Part shown: in pieces, positions 15,989 to 22,937 of the stretch
Numbering within the stretch: the stretch's first letter is position 1
Layout: every line of letters starts with the position of its first letter
DNA from: Anaerolineae bacterium
GTDB lineage: Bacteria > Chloroflexota > Anaerolineae > SpSt-600
Direction: 5' to 3'
NCBI GenBank assembly: GCA_025062375.1
Contig: JANXAG010000001.1
Span: 1 to 50,921, forward strand
DNA: 50,921 nucleotides
Program-made: the position numbers and the translations under genes
Notes under the pieces: model-generated
Told to the model about the DNA's origin: nothing
Database searches by the model: none
What the model saw: only the letters and a program-made list of their open reading frames with translations

Positions 15989-17220
15989 GCTTTAGCCTCC
16001 GCCGCTTTCCGAACAGGAGGATAAGTCTGCCGCAGGAATGGGATCTCATAGCGTCCCATAAGCCCCTGGGGTCTTAAGAGCATAAGGAGAAGCAAAACCA
16101 GGGGGTAAATCACGTAACGCCAGTTCTCAAAGCCTGTGGGAAGAACAAGCCTTAGAACTCCTTCCAGCAAAAATACCCAGAAGAACCCCGTAATTATGGT
16201 GCCCGTCATGCTGCCAAGACCACCGAAGACAACGATGATAAGAGGGTTAAAGGAGGGGAGAAATCCGAACATTGTGGGGTGCAGGAAACCTTGGTCATGA
16301 GCTCTTATACCCCCAGCCAATCCAGCAAAGACGCTTCCTACTACAAAAGCCAGTATTTTAGTGCGCGCTACATCTATGCCCATAAGGGCAGCTGCCCTTT
16401 CATCTTCCTTGATGGAGACTATAGCCCTGCCTACGCTGGAATGCAGGAGATTGCGCATGAAAAGCACTACAAACATGAAGCACACAAAAACCCAGGGCCA
16501 TGTGGTCCACTTGGGTATTCCTACCATCCCTCTGGCCCCTTTCATCTCAGGGAACGGCAAAATTGTGTCAGAGTTATCTAAGAGGACCTTTACAATGATT
16601 GTAAACCCCAGAGTGGCAATCCCGAGATAGTCGGAACCAAGGGTTAGGACAGGAATTCCAAACAGGAAACTCACAATTCCAGCGATGGCTGTTCCTCCCA
16701 GCAAAGCCAGGAAGAATACAATCTGTCTTCCCACCGGCTCCGGAAGGCTCTGGATGAAAGAGTAAACAGCTGGCCCCAAGAGAGGGCGGAGATATTTGAC
16801 AGCTATGGCAAAACCAGCGACAGTGGCAAAGGCGTGGAAGACAAACTCGGTGAAAACACTTACACCGTAGAACCGCTTAAGGAAACTGGCCACGCCCCAC
16901 ATGAACAGCAGAGCCAGTATTGATCCTCCTATAACCACTACCAGTCCTGAGGGGTCTCCTCTTACCCAGCGCCAGGTAATATCAGCGGAAGTGTAAGCTC
17001 CCAGGGCATAGAACCCGAATTGACCGAGGGAGAATTGTCCGTTGAAACCATAGATCAGGTTGAGGCCGAGGCTCACCATAGTCATGGCAGCGCCCCAGAA
17101 GAGGATTGTCTGCCAGTAAGCATTGAGTCTACCTGTTTCTATCAGGAACTGGACTAAAGCGAAGATTAAAAGGGCACCGGTGAAAAAGAAAACCGCAGGG
17201 CTTTTGAGCTTCTGGACCAT
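15985..17220 (-). CDS. livM: Branched-chain amino-acid type ABC transporter permease LivM
   Basis: 411 residues with about ten hydrophobic helices. Family landmarks are GLNLIYGFNGQFSLGQFGFYALGAY near the N terminus, the coupling-helix segment SIKEDERAAALMGID, and the C-terminal GGLGSMTGTIITG and RPQGLMG. Longer than typical LivM (about 300-350 residues), owing to an extended loop with extra helices near 100-190. It pairs with LivH to form the membrane channel. SD AAGGAGGAAAGG is strong. Confidence 0.92.
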   Translation of the reverse strand: MVQKLKSPAVFFFTGALLIFALVQFLIETGRLNAYWQTILFWGAAMTMVSLGLNLIYGFNGQFSLGQFGFYALGAYTSADITWRWVRGDPSGLVVVIGGSILALLFMWGVASFLKRFYGVSVFTEFVFHAFATVAGFAIAVKYLRPLLGPAVYSFIQSLPEPVGRQIVFFLALLGGTAIAGIVSFLFGIPVLTLGSDYLGIATLGFTIIVKVLLDNSDTILPFPEMKGARGMVGIPKWTTWPWVFVCFMFVVLFMRNLLHSSVGRAIVSIKEDERAAALMGIDVARTKILAFVVGSVFAGLAGGIRAHDQGFLHPTMFGFLPSFNPLIIVVFGGLGSMTGTIITGFFWVFLLEGVLRLVLPTGFENWRYVIYPLVLLLLMLLRPQGLMGRYEIPFLRQTYPPVRKAAEAKA

Positions 17221-17230
17221 CCTTTCCTCC

Positions 17231-18535
17231 TTACACCTTTTCCCCAGGGGCCTCTCCGAAAATACCTTGAGGCCTTATAAGCAAGATGATTATCAGAAGC
17301 GAGAAAGCTACTGCATCCCGCATGGGGCTTGAAATTACGCCTGCACTGAGGACTTCAGCCATGCCTATGGTAAGGGAACCTACCAGAGCACCTGGGATAC
17401 TGCCAATCCCTCCCAGGACTGCGGAGATAAAGGCTTTAAGGCCTGGTAGTATCCCCATCAGGTGGTGGATTCGTTTAAAGGCAATGGCATAAAGGACTCC
17501 ACCTGCCCCTGCTAAAGCCCCTCCTATGGCAAAGGTTATGGCTATAACATAGTCTACGTTTATTCCCATAAGCCTTGAGGTGGGCTTATCGTAGGCTGAA
17601 GCTCTCATAGCCTTACCGACTTTCGTCCTGGTGACTATGTACTGAAGTGCCACCACCAGGAACACCGAGATGCTCATAATTACCAGCATCACGTTGGAAA
17701 TAGTCAAGTCCCATTTGATTATCCCCGAAGAGGGGAGAACCACCACAAGGCTCAGAATCAAGGTCAGAAGGCCGCCTAAATACAAGAAGAATTGAATGAC
17801 GGGATTGTGCCGCAACAGCGCGGCCTTAGAGTTCCCCCTGTTGCCCAGTCCATTGAGAACAAAGTATGTGGTAAGAGTGGTCAAAAACAGCCCGCTTACA
17901 AGCCCCAGAGCCCAGGGGGGAATATCTTCAGCTCTGAGGACTGTAAGTTCAAAGGGGCGAGGATATGTAATGTAGTTATTGGTGTAAACGAAAGGCAAGG
18001 CCCCGAAATACTCAAGGAAGAAGGAAACGCCTATAGCGGTAATTAGAGCGGCAATTCTTGGCATAGCCCTTAAGGGCCTGTAAGCGAACCTTTCTATAGT
18101 TACGGCCAAGAGGGAACATGTAATCATGGAGAGGATTATGACAGTGATTGAACCCAACAGCGTTCCAGCTGTGTTATTGATTCCTGGCCATAGTTTAAAG
18201 GGCCAGCGGTGGAGTTCCATAGCGGAGATGGCGAAGAAACTGGTCATGGCCCCCACCATGAAAACATCGCCGTGGGCAAAGTTTATCAGCCTTATAATAC
18301 CGTAAACCATAGTGTAACCAAGAGCGATAAGTGCGTAGAGAAACCCCAGCTGAATCCCGTTTAGGATTTGCTGAACGAAGACTTCAGGGCTTGCCATAAC
18401 CCTGCGAATAAAGAAAGCCAAAATAATAAAGCCTAAAAAGGCCATTATAACGCTTGTTGTCCGGTTCAAAATCGCACCATTGTACCTTTTGCGTAAAGCT
18501 ATCCTTCCCCTTTCCTCAAGCTCAGCAAAGGCCAT
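17231..18535 (-). CDS. livH: Branched-chain amino-acid type ABC transporter permease LivH
   Basis: About 434 residues from the ATG at 18535, chosen because AAGGAGG precedes it; the frame runs 21 codons further upstream, into the livK-livH terminator. LivH landmarks: QLGFLYALIALGYTMVYGIIRLINFAHGD, RTKVGKAMRASAYD (coupling helix), GGIGSIPGALVG and RPQGIFGE. LivH proteins are usually about 290-310 residues. The extra length comes from an N-terminal extension with one helix (about 27-45) and an enlarged middle region (about 170-290). It starts the membrane part of the operon. Confidence 0.9.
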   Translation of the reverse strand: MAFAELEERGRIALRKRYNGAILNRTTSVIMAFLGFIILAFFIRRVMASPEVFVQQILNGIQLGFLYALIALGYTMVYGIIRLINFAHGDVFMVGAMTSFFAISAMELHRWPFKLWPGINNTAGTLLGSITVIILSMITCSLLAVTIERFAYRPLRAMPRIAALITAIGVSFFLEYFGALPFVYTNNYITYPRPFELTVLRAEDIPPWALGLVSGLFLTTLTTYFVLNGLGNRGNSKAALLRHNPVIQFFLYLGGLLTLILSLVVVLPSSGIIKWDLTISNVMLVIMSISVFLVVALQYIVTRTKVGKAMRASAYDKPTSRLMGINVDYVIAITFAIGGALAGAGGVLYAIAFKRIHHLMGILPGLKAFISAVLGGIGSIPGALVGSLTIGMAEVLSAGVISSPMRDAVAFSLLIIILLIRPQGIFGEAPGEKV

Positions 18536-18550
18536 CCTGCACCTCCTTGA

Positions 18551-18580
18551 ATTAAAGGCCGGGGGGAATTCCCCCCGGCC
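18551..18580 (-). terminator. Intercistronic terminator/attenuator between livK and livH
   Basis: A perfect 24-base palindrome (18557-18580; each arm GGCCGGGGGGAA-like, centre GAATTC) directly follows livK on the minus strand and is followed by TTTAATT. The next gene starts 16 bases later with its own SD. Partial termination here would give more binding protein than permease, as in many ABC operons. Confidence 0.75.
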
Positions 18581-18602
18581 TCCTAATCGGCCCCGCAAGC
18601 CT

Positions 18603-19817
18603 TTACGGGGAAACGATGGTCACGAATTTGACCTGGCCGTCTTTAACATAGAGGATGGCGGCAGGCTTAACGGGGTTGTGTTGATCGTCAAAGGCCACCT
18701 CGCCCGAGACCACCTGGAACTTCATCTTCTCCATGGTCTTGGCTACCTGAATGGGATCATCGGTGCCGGCAGCCTGGATGGCTTCAAAGAGGATATAAGC
18801 AGCGTCGTAAGCCAGGGTGGCAAGGGCATCCGGGACCTTCCCATACTTGGCCTTGTACTTTTCAACCCACTCCTTTACAACGGGACGTGGGTCTTCAGGA
18901 GCGTAGTGGTTGGTGAAGTAGCCGCCATCTACGGCTTTCAGGTCAAGTTGCGGGGAGTCCCAACCGTCACCACCCATCATGGTAGCAGTGATCCCGAGCT
19001 GGCGGGCCTGAGCAGCGATCACGTTCACAGTGGAGTAGTAGTCGGGCAAGTAGAGGATGTCGGGCTTGGCTTCCTTGACTTTGGTCAGGATAGCGGAGAA
19101 GTCCGTGTCACCGGCGGTGTAGGTCTCCCAGACCACTACCTTGCCGCCGCCCTTCTCAAAAGCATCGCGGAAGAACTCAGCCAGGCCGCGGACGTAGTCG
19201 TTACCCTGGTCCAGAAGGACAGCTGCGGTCTTGGCCTTCAGGGTCTCCAGTGCGAACTTGGCACCCACAAGGCCCTGGAATGAGTCAATGAAGCAGGCCC
19301 TGAATACAGTGGGTTTGGCCTTGCCTGCCTCATCAATGGTGACTTTGGGGTTAGTGGAAGTGGGGGTTATCTGGAGGACACCCTTGGCCGTAGCGATTTC
19401 GGAGACAGGTATTGAGGCCTTGGAGCACACTTCACCGATGATGAACTTAACCTTATCCTGCTCAATGACCTTATTGGCAGCGGCGACAGCAGGCTCAGCC
19501 TCGCACATACTGTCCTCAATGATGGGGACGATCTTGCGGCCGAGGACCCCGCCTTTGGCGTTCCACTCTTCAATGGCCAGGAGAGCGCCGTCACGAGTGG
19601 ACTCACCGTAAGTAGCCACATCGCCGCTTAGGGGAGCCAGAATAGCAACTTTAAGTTCTGCCGGGGCTGGCGTCGGCGTTGGTGGAACTGGGGTCGGGGT
19701 TGGCGGAACCGGCGTTGGGGTTGCCGGTGCTGGTGTGGGCGTAGGTGCTGGCTTACAAGCTACAAGCCCCGCTACGATGGTGAGCAAGGTCAGCACCATA
19801 AAGATACGCTTACCCAT
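18603..19817 (-). CDS. livK: ABC transporter substrate-binding lipoprotein, LivK type
   Basis: 404 residues from the ATG at 19817, preceded by AAGGAGGGG; a TTG at 19844 overlaps the SD and was rejected. The signal peptide ends in a lipobox with C21 (GLVAC). A Pro/Thr linker (about 22-55, PTPTPVPP-type repeats) leads to a type 1 periplasmic-binding domain (ILAPLSGDVATYGES; VIEQDKVKFIIGEVCS; TPTSTNPKVT; GDGWDSPQ; LATLAYDAAYIL). It captures the substrate outside the membrane for LivHMGF. The ligand is probably a branched-chain amino acid or similar compound. A truncated copy of its 5' end lies at 22558-22796. Confidence 0.93.
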   Translation of the reverse strand: MGKRIFMVLTLLTIVAGLVACKPAPTPTPAPATPTPVPPTPTPVPPTPTPAPAELKVAILAPLSGDVATYGESTRDGALLAIEEWNAKGGVLGRKIVPIIEDSMCEAEPAVAAANKVIEQDKVKFIIGEVCSKASIPVSEIATAKGVLQITPTSTNPKVTIDEAGKAKPTVFRACFIDSFQGLVGAKFALETLKAKTAAVLLDQGNDYVRGLAEFFRDAFEKGGGKVVVWETYTAGDTDFSAILTKVKEAKPDILYLPDYYSTVNVIAAQARQLGITATMMGGDGWDSPQLDLKAVDGGYFTNHYAPEDPRPVVKEWVEKYKAKYGKVPDALATLAYDAAYILFEAIQAAGTDDPIQVAKTMEKMKFQVVSGEVAFDDQHNPVKPAAILYVKDGQVKFVTIVSP

Positions 19818-19846
19818 GTTAAACCCCTCCTTAGGAGTTTTCAACC

Positions 19847-19860
19847 GGCAAAGCCGGTTG
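19847..19860 (-). promoter_or_regulatory. Hairpin in the liv operon leader
   Basis: ACCGGC and GCCGGT (extending to AACCGG/CCGGTT) form a short stem with a 3-base loop, at the very start of the predicted liv transcript and about 30 bases upstream of the livK start codon. A 5'-end stem may stabilise the mRNA. No riboswitch class is recognised. Confidence 0.45.
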
Positions 19861-19867
19861 TTATTTA

Positions 19868-19895
19868 ATTATAACACAATTTTCCCCCTTGTCAA
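19868..19895 (-). promoter_or_regulatory. Promoter of the livKHMGF operon
   Basis: Minus strand TTGACA (19890-19895), 16-base spacer, TATAAT (19868-19873): both hexamers are perfect consensus. The predicted start near 19861 gives a 45-base leader. The promoter begins within a few bases of the end of a broken methyltransferase fragment, which suggests a recombination junction at about 19898-19903. Confidence 0.8.
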
Positions 19896-19897
19896 AT

Positions 19898-20100
19898 TCA
19901 CCGGGCGGTGATCCCAACTCCGCAACCAGCCTCAGAACGAGGAAGTTTTTATCAAAATGGCATAATTCAGGCGATTCCTTAATAGCCTTTAATCCATCCA
20001 TATGTTTAGTCAGGCCCCAAGAGGATTGCAGCGCAAAGTAGTAATCTTTTGACGAAAGCTTTTCATCTTTCGCCGCATGCTTTCCCACAGCCTGACTCAC
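19898..20100 (-). pseudogene. Truncated, frameshifted SAM-dependent methyltransferase fragment
   Basis: The frame from the GTG at 20100 reads like the N terminus of a class I methyltransferase: KHMDGLKAIKESPELCHFDKN..LVL resembles the usual helix before motif I. After LVL (codons ending at 19933) the frame goes wrong. Shifted by one base (19904-19930) the sequence reads AGCGVGITA, a proper SAM-binding motif I. One base deleted after CTG would explain this. In the shifted frame a TGA follows at 19898-19900, right at the liv promoter. In the original frame the reading runs on to 19861 without homology. It lies 15 bases after the DUF6506 gene. Confidence 0.7.
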
Positions 20101-20115
20101 TTGAAGGACACCCCT

Positions 20116-20442
20116 TTATTCTTCTCTTGAAAACCAGCCCTCCTTCTCCATAACTTTTGCCACAATTCTATTGCTCGGAGGATCCCCTCGAGCCACAAAA
20201 ATGCCTACGTTTTCCCCTACCGCTTTCGCCAGCTCCGCAATCTCTATGTGTGTGAACCCCGGGCAAAGAATGATCGCGTGAACGCCTTCCCTTTTGACAA
20301 GGTCCTGACAAACCTGTATTGCCTGAACCTGATTCTGGACCACCCTCACAAACAGCCTATATTTAGGGGTTTCAATCAAATATCCGTGTTTCTCCGGATC
20401 TGCATCGGGAGCATGAGCAACAAACAACGCATTGAACGCCAT
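20116..20442 (-). CDS. DUF6506 family protein
   Basis: 108 residues. The sequence (APDADPEKH near residue 11, ETPKYRLFVRVV, AIILCPGFTH, VGIFVARGDP) matches my memory of the small DUF6506 family, found beside redox enzymes and methyltransferases. No catalytic motif is evident and the function is unknown. It lies 77 bases after the KstD-like flavoprotein gene on the same strand and before a broken methyltransferase, so it is probably part of the same former operon. Confidence 0.65.
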   Translation of the reverse strand: MAFNALFVAHAPDADPEKHGYLIETPKYRLFVRVVQNQVQAIQVCQDLVKREGVHAIILCPGFTHIEIAELAKAVGENVGIFVARGDPPSNRIVAKVMEKEGWFSREE

Positions 20443-20519
20443 CGCTTGCTACCCCCTTCCCTTAATTGCCTATGGTTCTTCTCAGATTGAGTTTCGGTAT
20501 GGTTCCTTCATTTGGCTTC

Positions 20520-22187
20520 TCAGCCTCTCTCCCTGAGAGCACGTACTGCGTGTTGCATAGCAATGTAAGCAAAAGTACAAGCCAGGCCAATGGTTGAACC
20601 TGGTCCGGGGTAGGTGCCACCGAATAACGAAGCCGAGGCATTGCCTGTGGCATAAAGACCAGTAATGGGCTCCCCATCCTCCCGCACGACCTGACCCCAT
20701 TCGTTGGTGAGTAGTCCGCCTGCTGTCCCTAAATCGCCGGGATAGACAGCTGTCGCATAGAAAGGAGGCTGCTCCAGTGGTCCCAGATTGGGATTGGGCT
20801 TCACCCGTGGATCACTGTAGAAACGGTCGTACGCGCTTTCGCCACGATGGAAATCCTCATCTCGTCCGCGCCGTGCCATCTCGTTGAAGCGCACTACCGT
20901 GCGCTCAAGCCCATCGGGGTCCACTCCGATGCGCAAAGCTAAGTCGCGCAGGGTATCAGCGCACACCAGAAAGTGGGGACCGCTTGCCGAGCGCGGGGTA
21001 ACGCCAGGAGGCAACGTGCCGAAAGGATAGTATCGGCGATGCCGACTTTCCATAATCAACCAGGCAGGAATAGCTGGAACCTTCTGGTGACGCTCATACT
21101 GCCACCGCCAACAGTCCACGTAGGAGGCCGATTCATTCATAAAACGTTCACCCTTGCTGTCCACAATGATGGAAAAGGGCAGAGAACGTTCACCCACTAA
21201 AAACAATGCCTGCCCTTGAGGGGTGATCACCACAGGCCCACCCCATGCCTTGTCCATCAGGGCCACAGCCGCGCCAATAGCTTGAGCAGCCCGAATGGCA
21301 TCTCCTGTGTTCCCTGGTGCACCCACCGTCCAGTTCTTGCTTGTGGGTTTGGGTAAATACTGTTCGCGCATTTCCTGGTTGTGCTCAAACCCACCTGCGG
21401 CCAGCAGTACGCCCCCTCGGGCCCTAACCCGCAGTGGACGGCCGTCGTGCTCCACCACTGCACCAACCACGCGCCCGTTTTCGGTGATCAATTCAAGGAA
21501 AGGGCTTTCCAACCAGATGGACACGTTCCGCTGTAAGCATAGATACAAGAGCTGGCCAACCAGGGAAGCCCCCATACCCATGGGCACTCGGCCCCACAAA
21601 CGGGGGACCAAACGCCCGAAGATCCGCAGTACAGTAGTAAACCCCTGCAACGTGCGCAGCGAAACCATAAAGGCAGATACTTCGTTTATGTAAAAGGGGA
21701 TAGGGGGCGCGCCCGGGTATATGCGGAGTCGCTTCAGCCAAGGCCCAAGCTGACGCCCATCAAAGATGGCACCCTCAACAGCCCGCCCGAACTTGGATCC
21801 TCCCGGCTGCTCGGGATAATAGTCCGGGTAGCCGACGGCGGCATGCCAGCGAAACCCCAGCCTGCGCAAAAATTCAACCATCTTTGGACCATATTCCAGA
21901 AAGGCTCGCCGCCGCTCAGGGGAAGTCACCGGTCCGACGTCGGGCACCACTGCTTCTAAATAACGCCAGGCATTTTCAAAAGAGTCCTTCAACCCAGCTT
22001 CAAGCGATACCGGATTGTTTGGAATCCATAGGCCACCGCCTGACATGGCGCTCGAACCGCCTATCATGTCCGTTTTCTCAATTACCAATGGCTCAAAACC
22101 AGCTTCTTTAACGACCAGGGCTCCTACCAAGGCACCTGCTCCACTGCCAACGATAAGCACATCAACCTGATGATCAAAGGAATACAT
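20520..22187 (-). CDS. KstD-like FAD-dependent dehydrogenase (3-ketosteroid dehydrogenase / fumarate reductase flavoprotein family)
   Basis: 555 residues from the ATG at 22187 (SD GAGGAGG); the frame extends 81 codons upstream through the leader and promoter and was not used. The FAD dinucleotide fold is at the N terminus (VLIVGSGAGA, residues 10-19; VIEKTDMIGGSSAMSGGG). GLWIPNN and C-terminal GTYPGPGSTIG are typical of KstD-type flavoproteins, which desaturate ring ketones with an external acceptor. The true substrate is unknown. Arginine codons lean to CGC/CGT/CGG rather than the AGG common nearby, hinting at foreign origin. An operator-like palindrome lies on its promoter. Confidence 0.85.
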   Translation of the reverse strand: MYSFDHQVDVLIVGSGAGALVGALVVKEAGFEPLVIEKTDMIGGSSAMSGGGLWIPNNPVSLEAGLKDSFENAWRYLEAVVPDVGPVTSPERRRAFLEYGPKMVEFLRRLGFRWHAAVGYPDYYPEQPGGSKFGRAVEGAIFDGRQLGPWLKRLRIYPGAPPIPFYINEVSAFMVSLRTLQGFTTVLRIFGRLVPRLWGRVPMGMGASLVGQLLYLCLQRNVSIWLESPFLELITENGRVVGAVVEHDGRPLRVRARGGVLLAAGGFEHNQEMREQYLPKPTSKNWTVGAPGNTGDAIRAAQAIGAAVALMDKAWGGPVVITPQGQALFLVGERSLPFSIIVDSKGERFMNESASYVDCWRWQYERHQKVPAIPAWLIMESRHRRYYPFGTLPPGVTPRSASGPHFLVCADTLRDLALRIGVDPDGLERTVVRFNEMARRGRDEDFHRGESAYDRFYSDPRVKPNPNLGPLEQPPFYATAVYPGDLGTAGGLLTNEWGQVVREDGEPITGLYATGNASASLFGGTYPGPGSTIGLACTFAYIAMQHAVRALRERG

Positions 22188-22208
22188 AGCACTCCTCCTC
22201 TTTACATA

Positions 22209-22277
22209 ATAAACACCCGGGCGATTAAGCTCGACCCGGACGGCTTTTGTGGTGTGCTTCTTTGCCAGGGTGTTTAT
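22209..22277 (-). promoter_or_regulatory. Structured leader of the KstD-like gene
   Basis: A perfect 10-base inverted repeat (ATAAACACCC at 22209-22218; GGGTGTTTAT at 22268-22277) can close a long hairpin, with a second internal stem (CCGGG...CCCGG, about 22217-22240). It lies in the roughly 150-base leader between the predicted transcription start and the SD. It could control translation or mRNA stability. No known riboswitch was recognised. Confidence 0.45.
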
Positions 22278-22339
22278 CCTCTCTCGCCTGCTGCCTCCCC
22301 AGTATAAGAGGAGTGGGTGAGGCTTTTCGTTTTTATCAA

Positions 22340-22376
22340 GCGTTATAAATATAACGCAAATGTTTTGAAGTTGCAA
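22340..22376 (-). promoter_or_regulatory. Promoter and palindromic operator of the KstD-like gene
   Basis: Minus strand TTGCAA (22371-22376), 17-base spacer, TATATT (22348-22353). An 18-base palindrome (22340-22357; arms GCGTTAT/ATAACGC around four A/T bases) covers the -10 entirely. This is the geometry of a repressor site of the TetR or similar kind. No regulator gene is adjacent, so a repressor would have to be encoded elsewhere. Confidence 0.6.
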
Positions 22377-22466
22377 AATGACAACTGTTCGCACCACCGG
22401 CCCACCGCATAGTTTCTGACCAACCAGCAAGGGGCAAAAGGTACCAAACCCCGGTGGTATATGCGT

Positions 22467-22557
22467 TCACAGCCATCGGATTGAGGGGTAGCCAAAAAGG
22501 GCAAACAATCCATAGGACAGGATAAGTGCACCAGCAGTAAGGAGGACAGCAGCTTCA
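22467..22557 (-). pseudogene. Possible C-terminal remnant of a permease gene
   Basis: On the minus strand one frame from the livK' junction reads EAAVLLTAGALILSYGLFAL and continues FGYPSIRWL before a TGA at 22467-22469. It is a hydrophobic helix with a short tail, as at the end of many permeases. No start is present and the upstream part is replaced by the livK fragment. The bases between this stop and the promoter (22378-22466) contain only a weak inverted repeat (ACCACCGG/CCGGTGGT). The permease family cannot be named from so short a piece. Confidence 0.4.
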
Positions 22558-22796
22558 TTTGGCGTTCCACTCATCAATGGCCAGGAAGGCGCCGTCACGA
22601 GTGGACTCACCGTAAGTAGCCACATCGCCGCTTAGGGTAACCAGAATAGCAACTTTAAGTTCTGCCGGGGCTGGCGTTGGCGTCGGTGGAACTGGGGTTG
22701 CTGGTGTTAGTGTGGGCGTAGGTGCCGGTTTACAAGCTACGAGCCCCGCTACGATGGTGAGCAAAGCCAGCACCATAAAAATACGCTTACCTATCA
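22558..22796 (-). pseudogene. Truncated duplicate of the livK 5' end
   Basis: Nearly identical at DNA level to 19554-19817 in intact livK, same orientation. It encodes GKRIFMVLALLTIVAGLVAC, a shortened Pro/Thr linker, then AELKVAIL..LSGDVATYGES..GAF..DEWNAK, and stops at once at a TGA created by the junction. The ATG start has become ATA, the linker has lost about 25 bases, and there is no liv promoter or SD. Homology ends sharply at 22558 and near 22796. It is a dead copy, forming a direct repeat of about 240 bases around the flavoprotein module. The 100 bases beyond, up to the argS promoter, hold nothing recognisable. Confidence 0.9.
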
Positions 22797-22882
22797 CCGG
22801 GCCCGGCTGAAAGCGGTTGCCGAGGGAGATCACCGTCCAGCGCCCCCCGAATTTATACCCGTCACTCGTGGAACACGGTCCG

Positions 22883-22911
22883 TTGCATCTAACCACCAGT
22901 AGCACTATAAT
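22883..22911 (+). promoter_or_regulatory. Promoter of argS
   Basis: TTGCAT (22883-22888), 17-base spacer, TATAAT (22906-22911). Predicted start near 22918, about 20 bases before the argS ATG. Confidence 0.7.
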
Positions 22912-22937
22912 AAGAGCAAGCAGCGGAGGTGAATTTC

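Noticed and set aside
19861-19897. C-terminal end of the 79-codon frame as real protein
   Set aside because: It overlaps the consensus liv promoter and lies after the frameshift, so it is out-of-frame read-through rather than conserved sequence.
22188-22430. 81-codon N-terminal extension of the KstD-like protein
   Set aside because: It would be translated from the promoter, operator and leader; the ATG at 22187 has a strong SD and the FAD fold starts just behind it.
22797-22905. N-terminal extension of the livK-like fragment upstream of its homology
   Set aside because: Translation upstream of the lost start codon shows no homology to LivK and runs into the argS promoter region; the copy is treated as a pseudogene.
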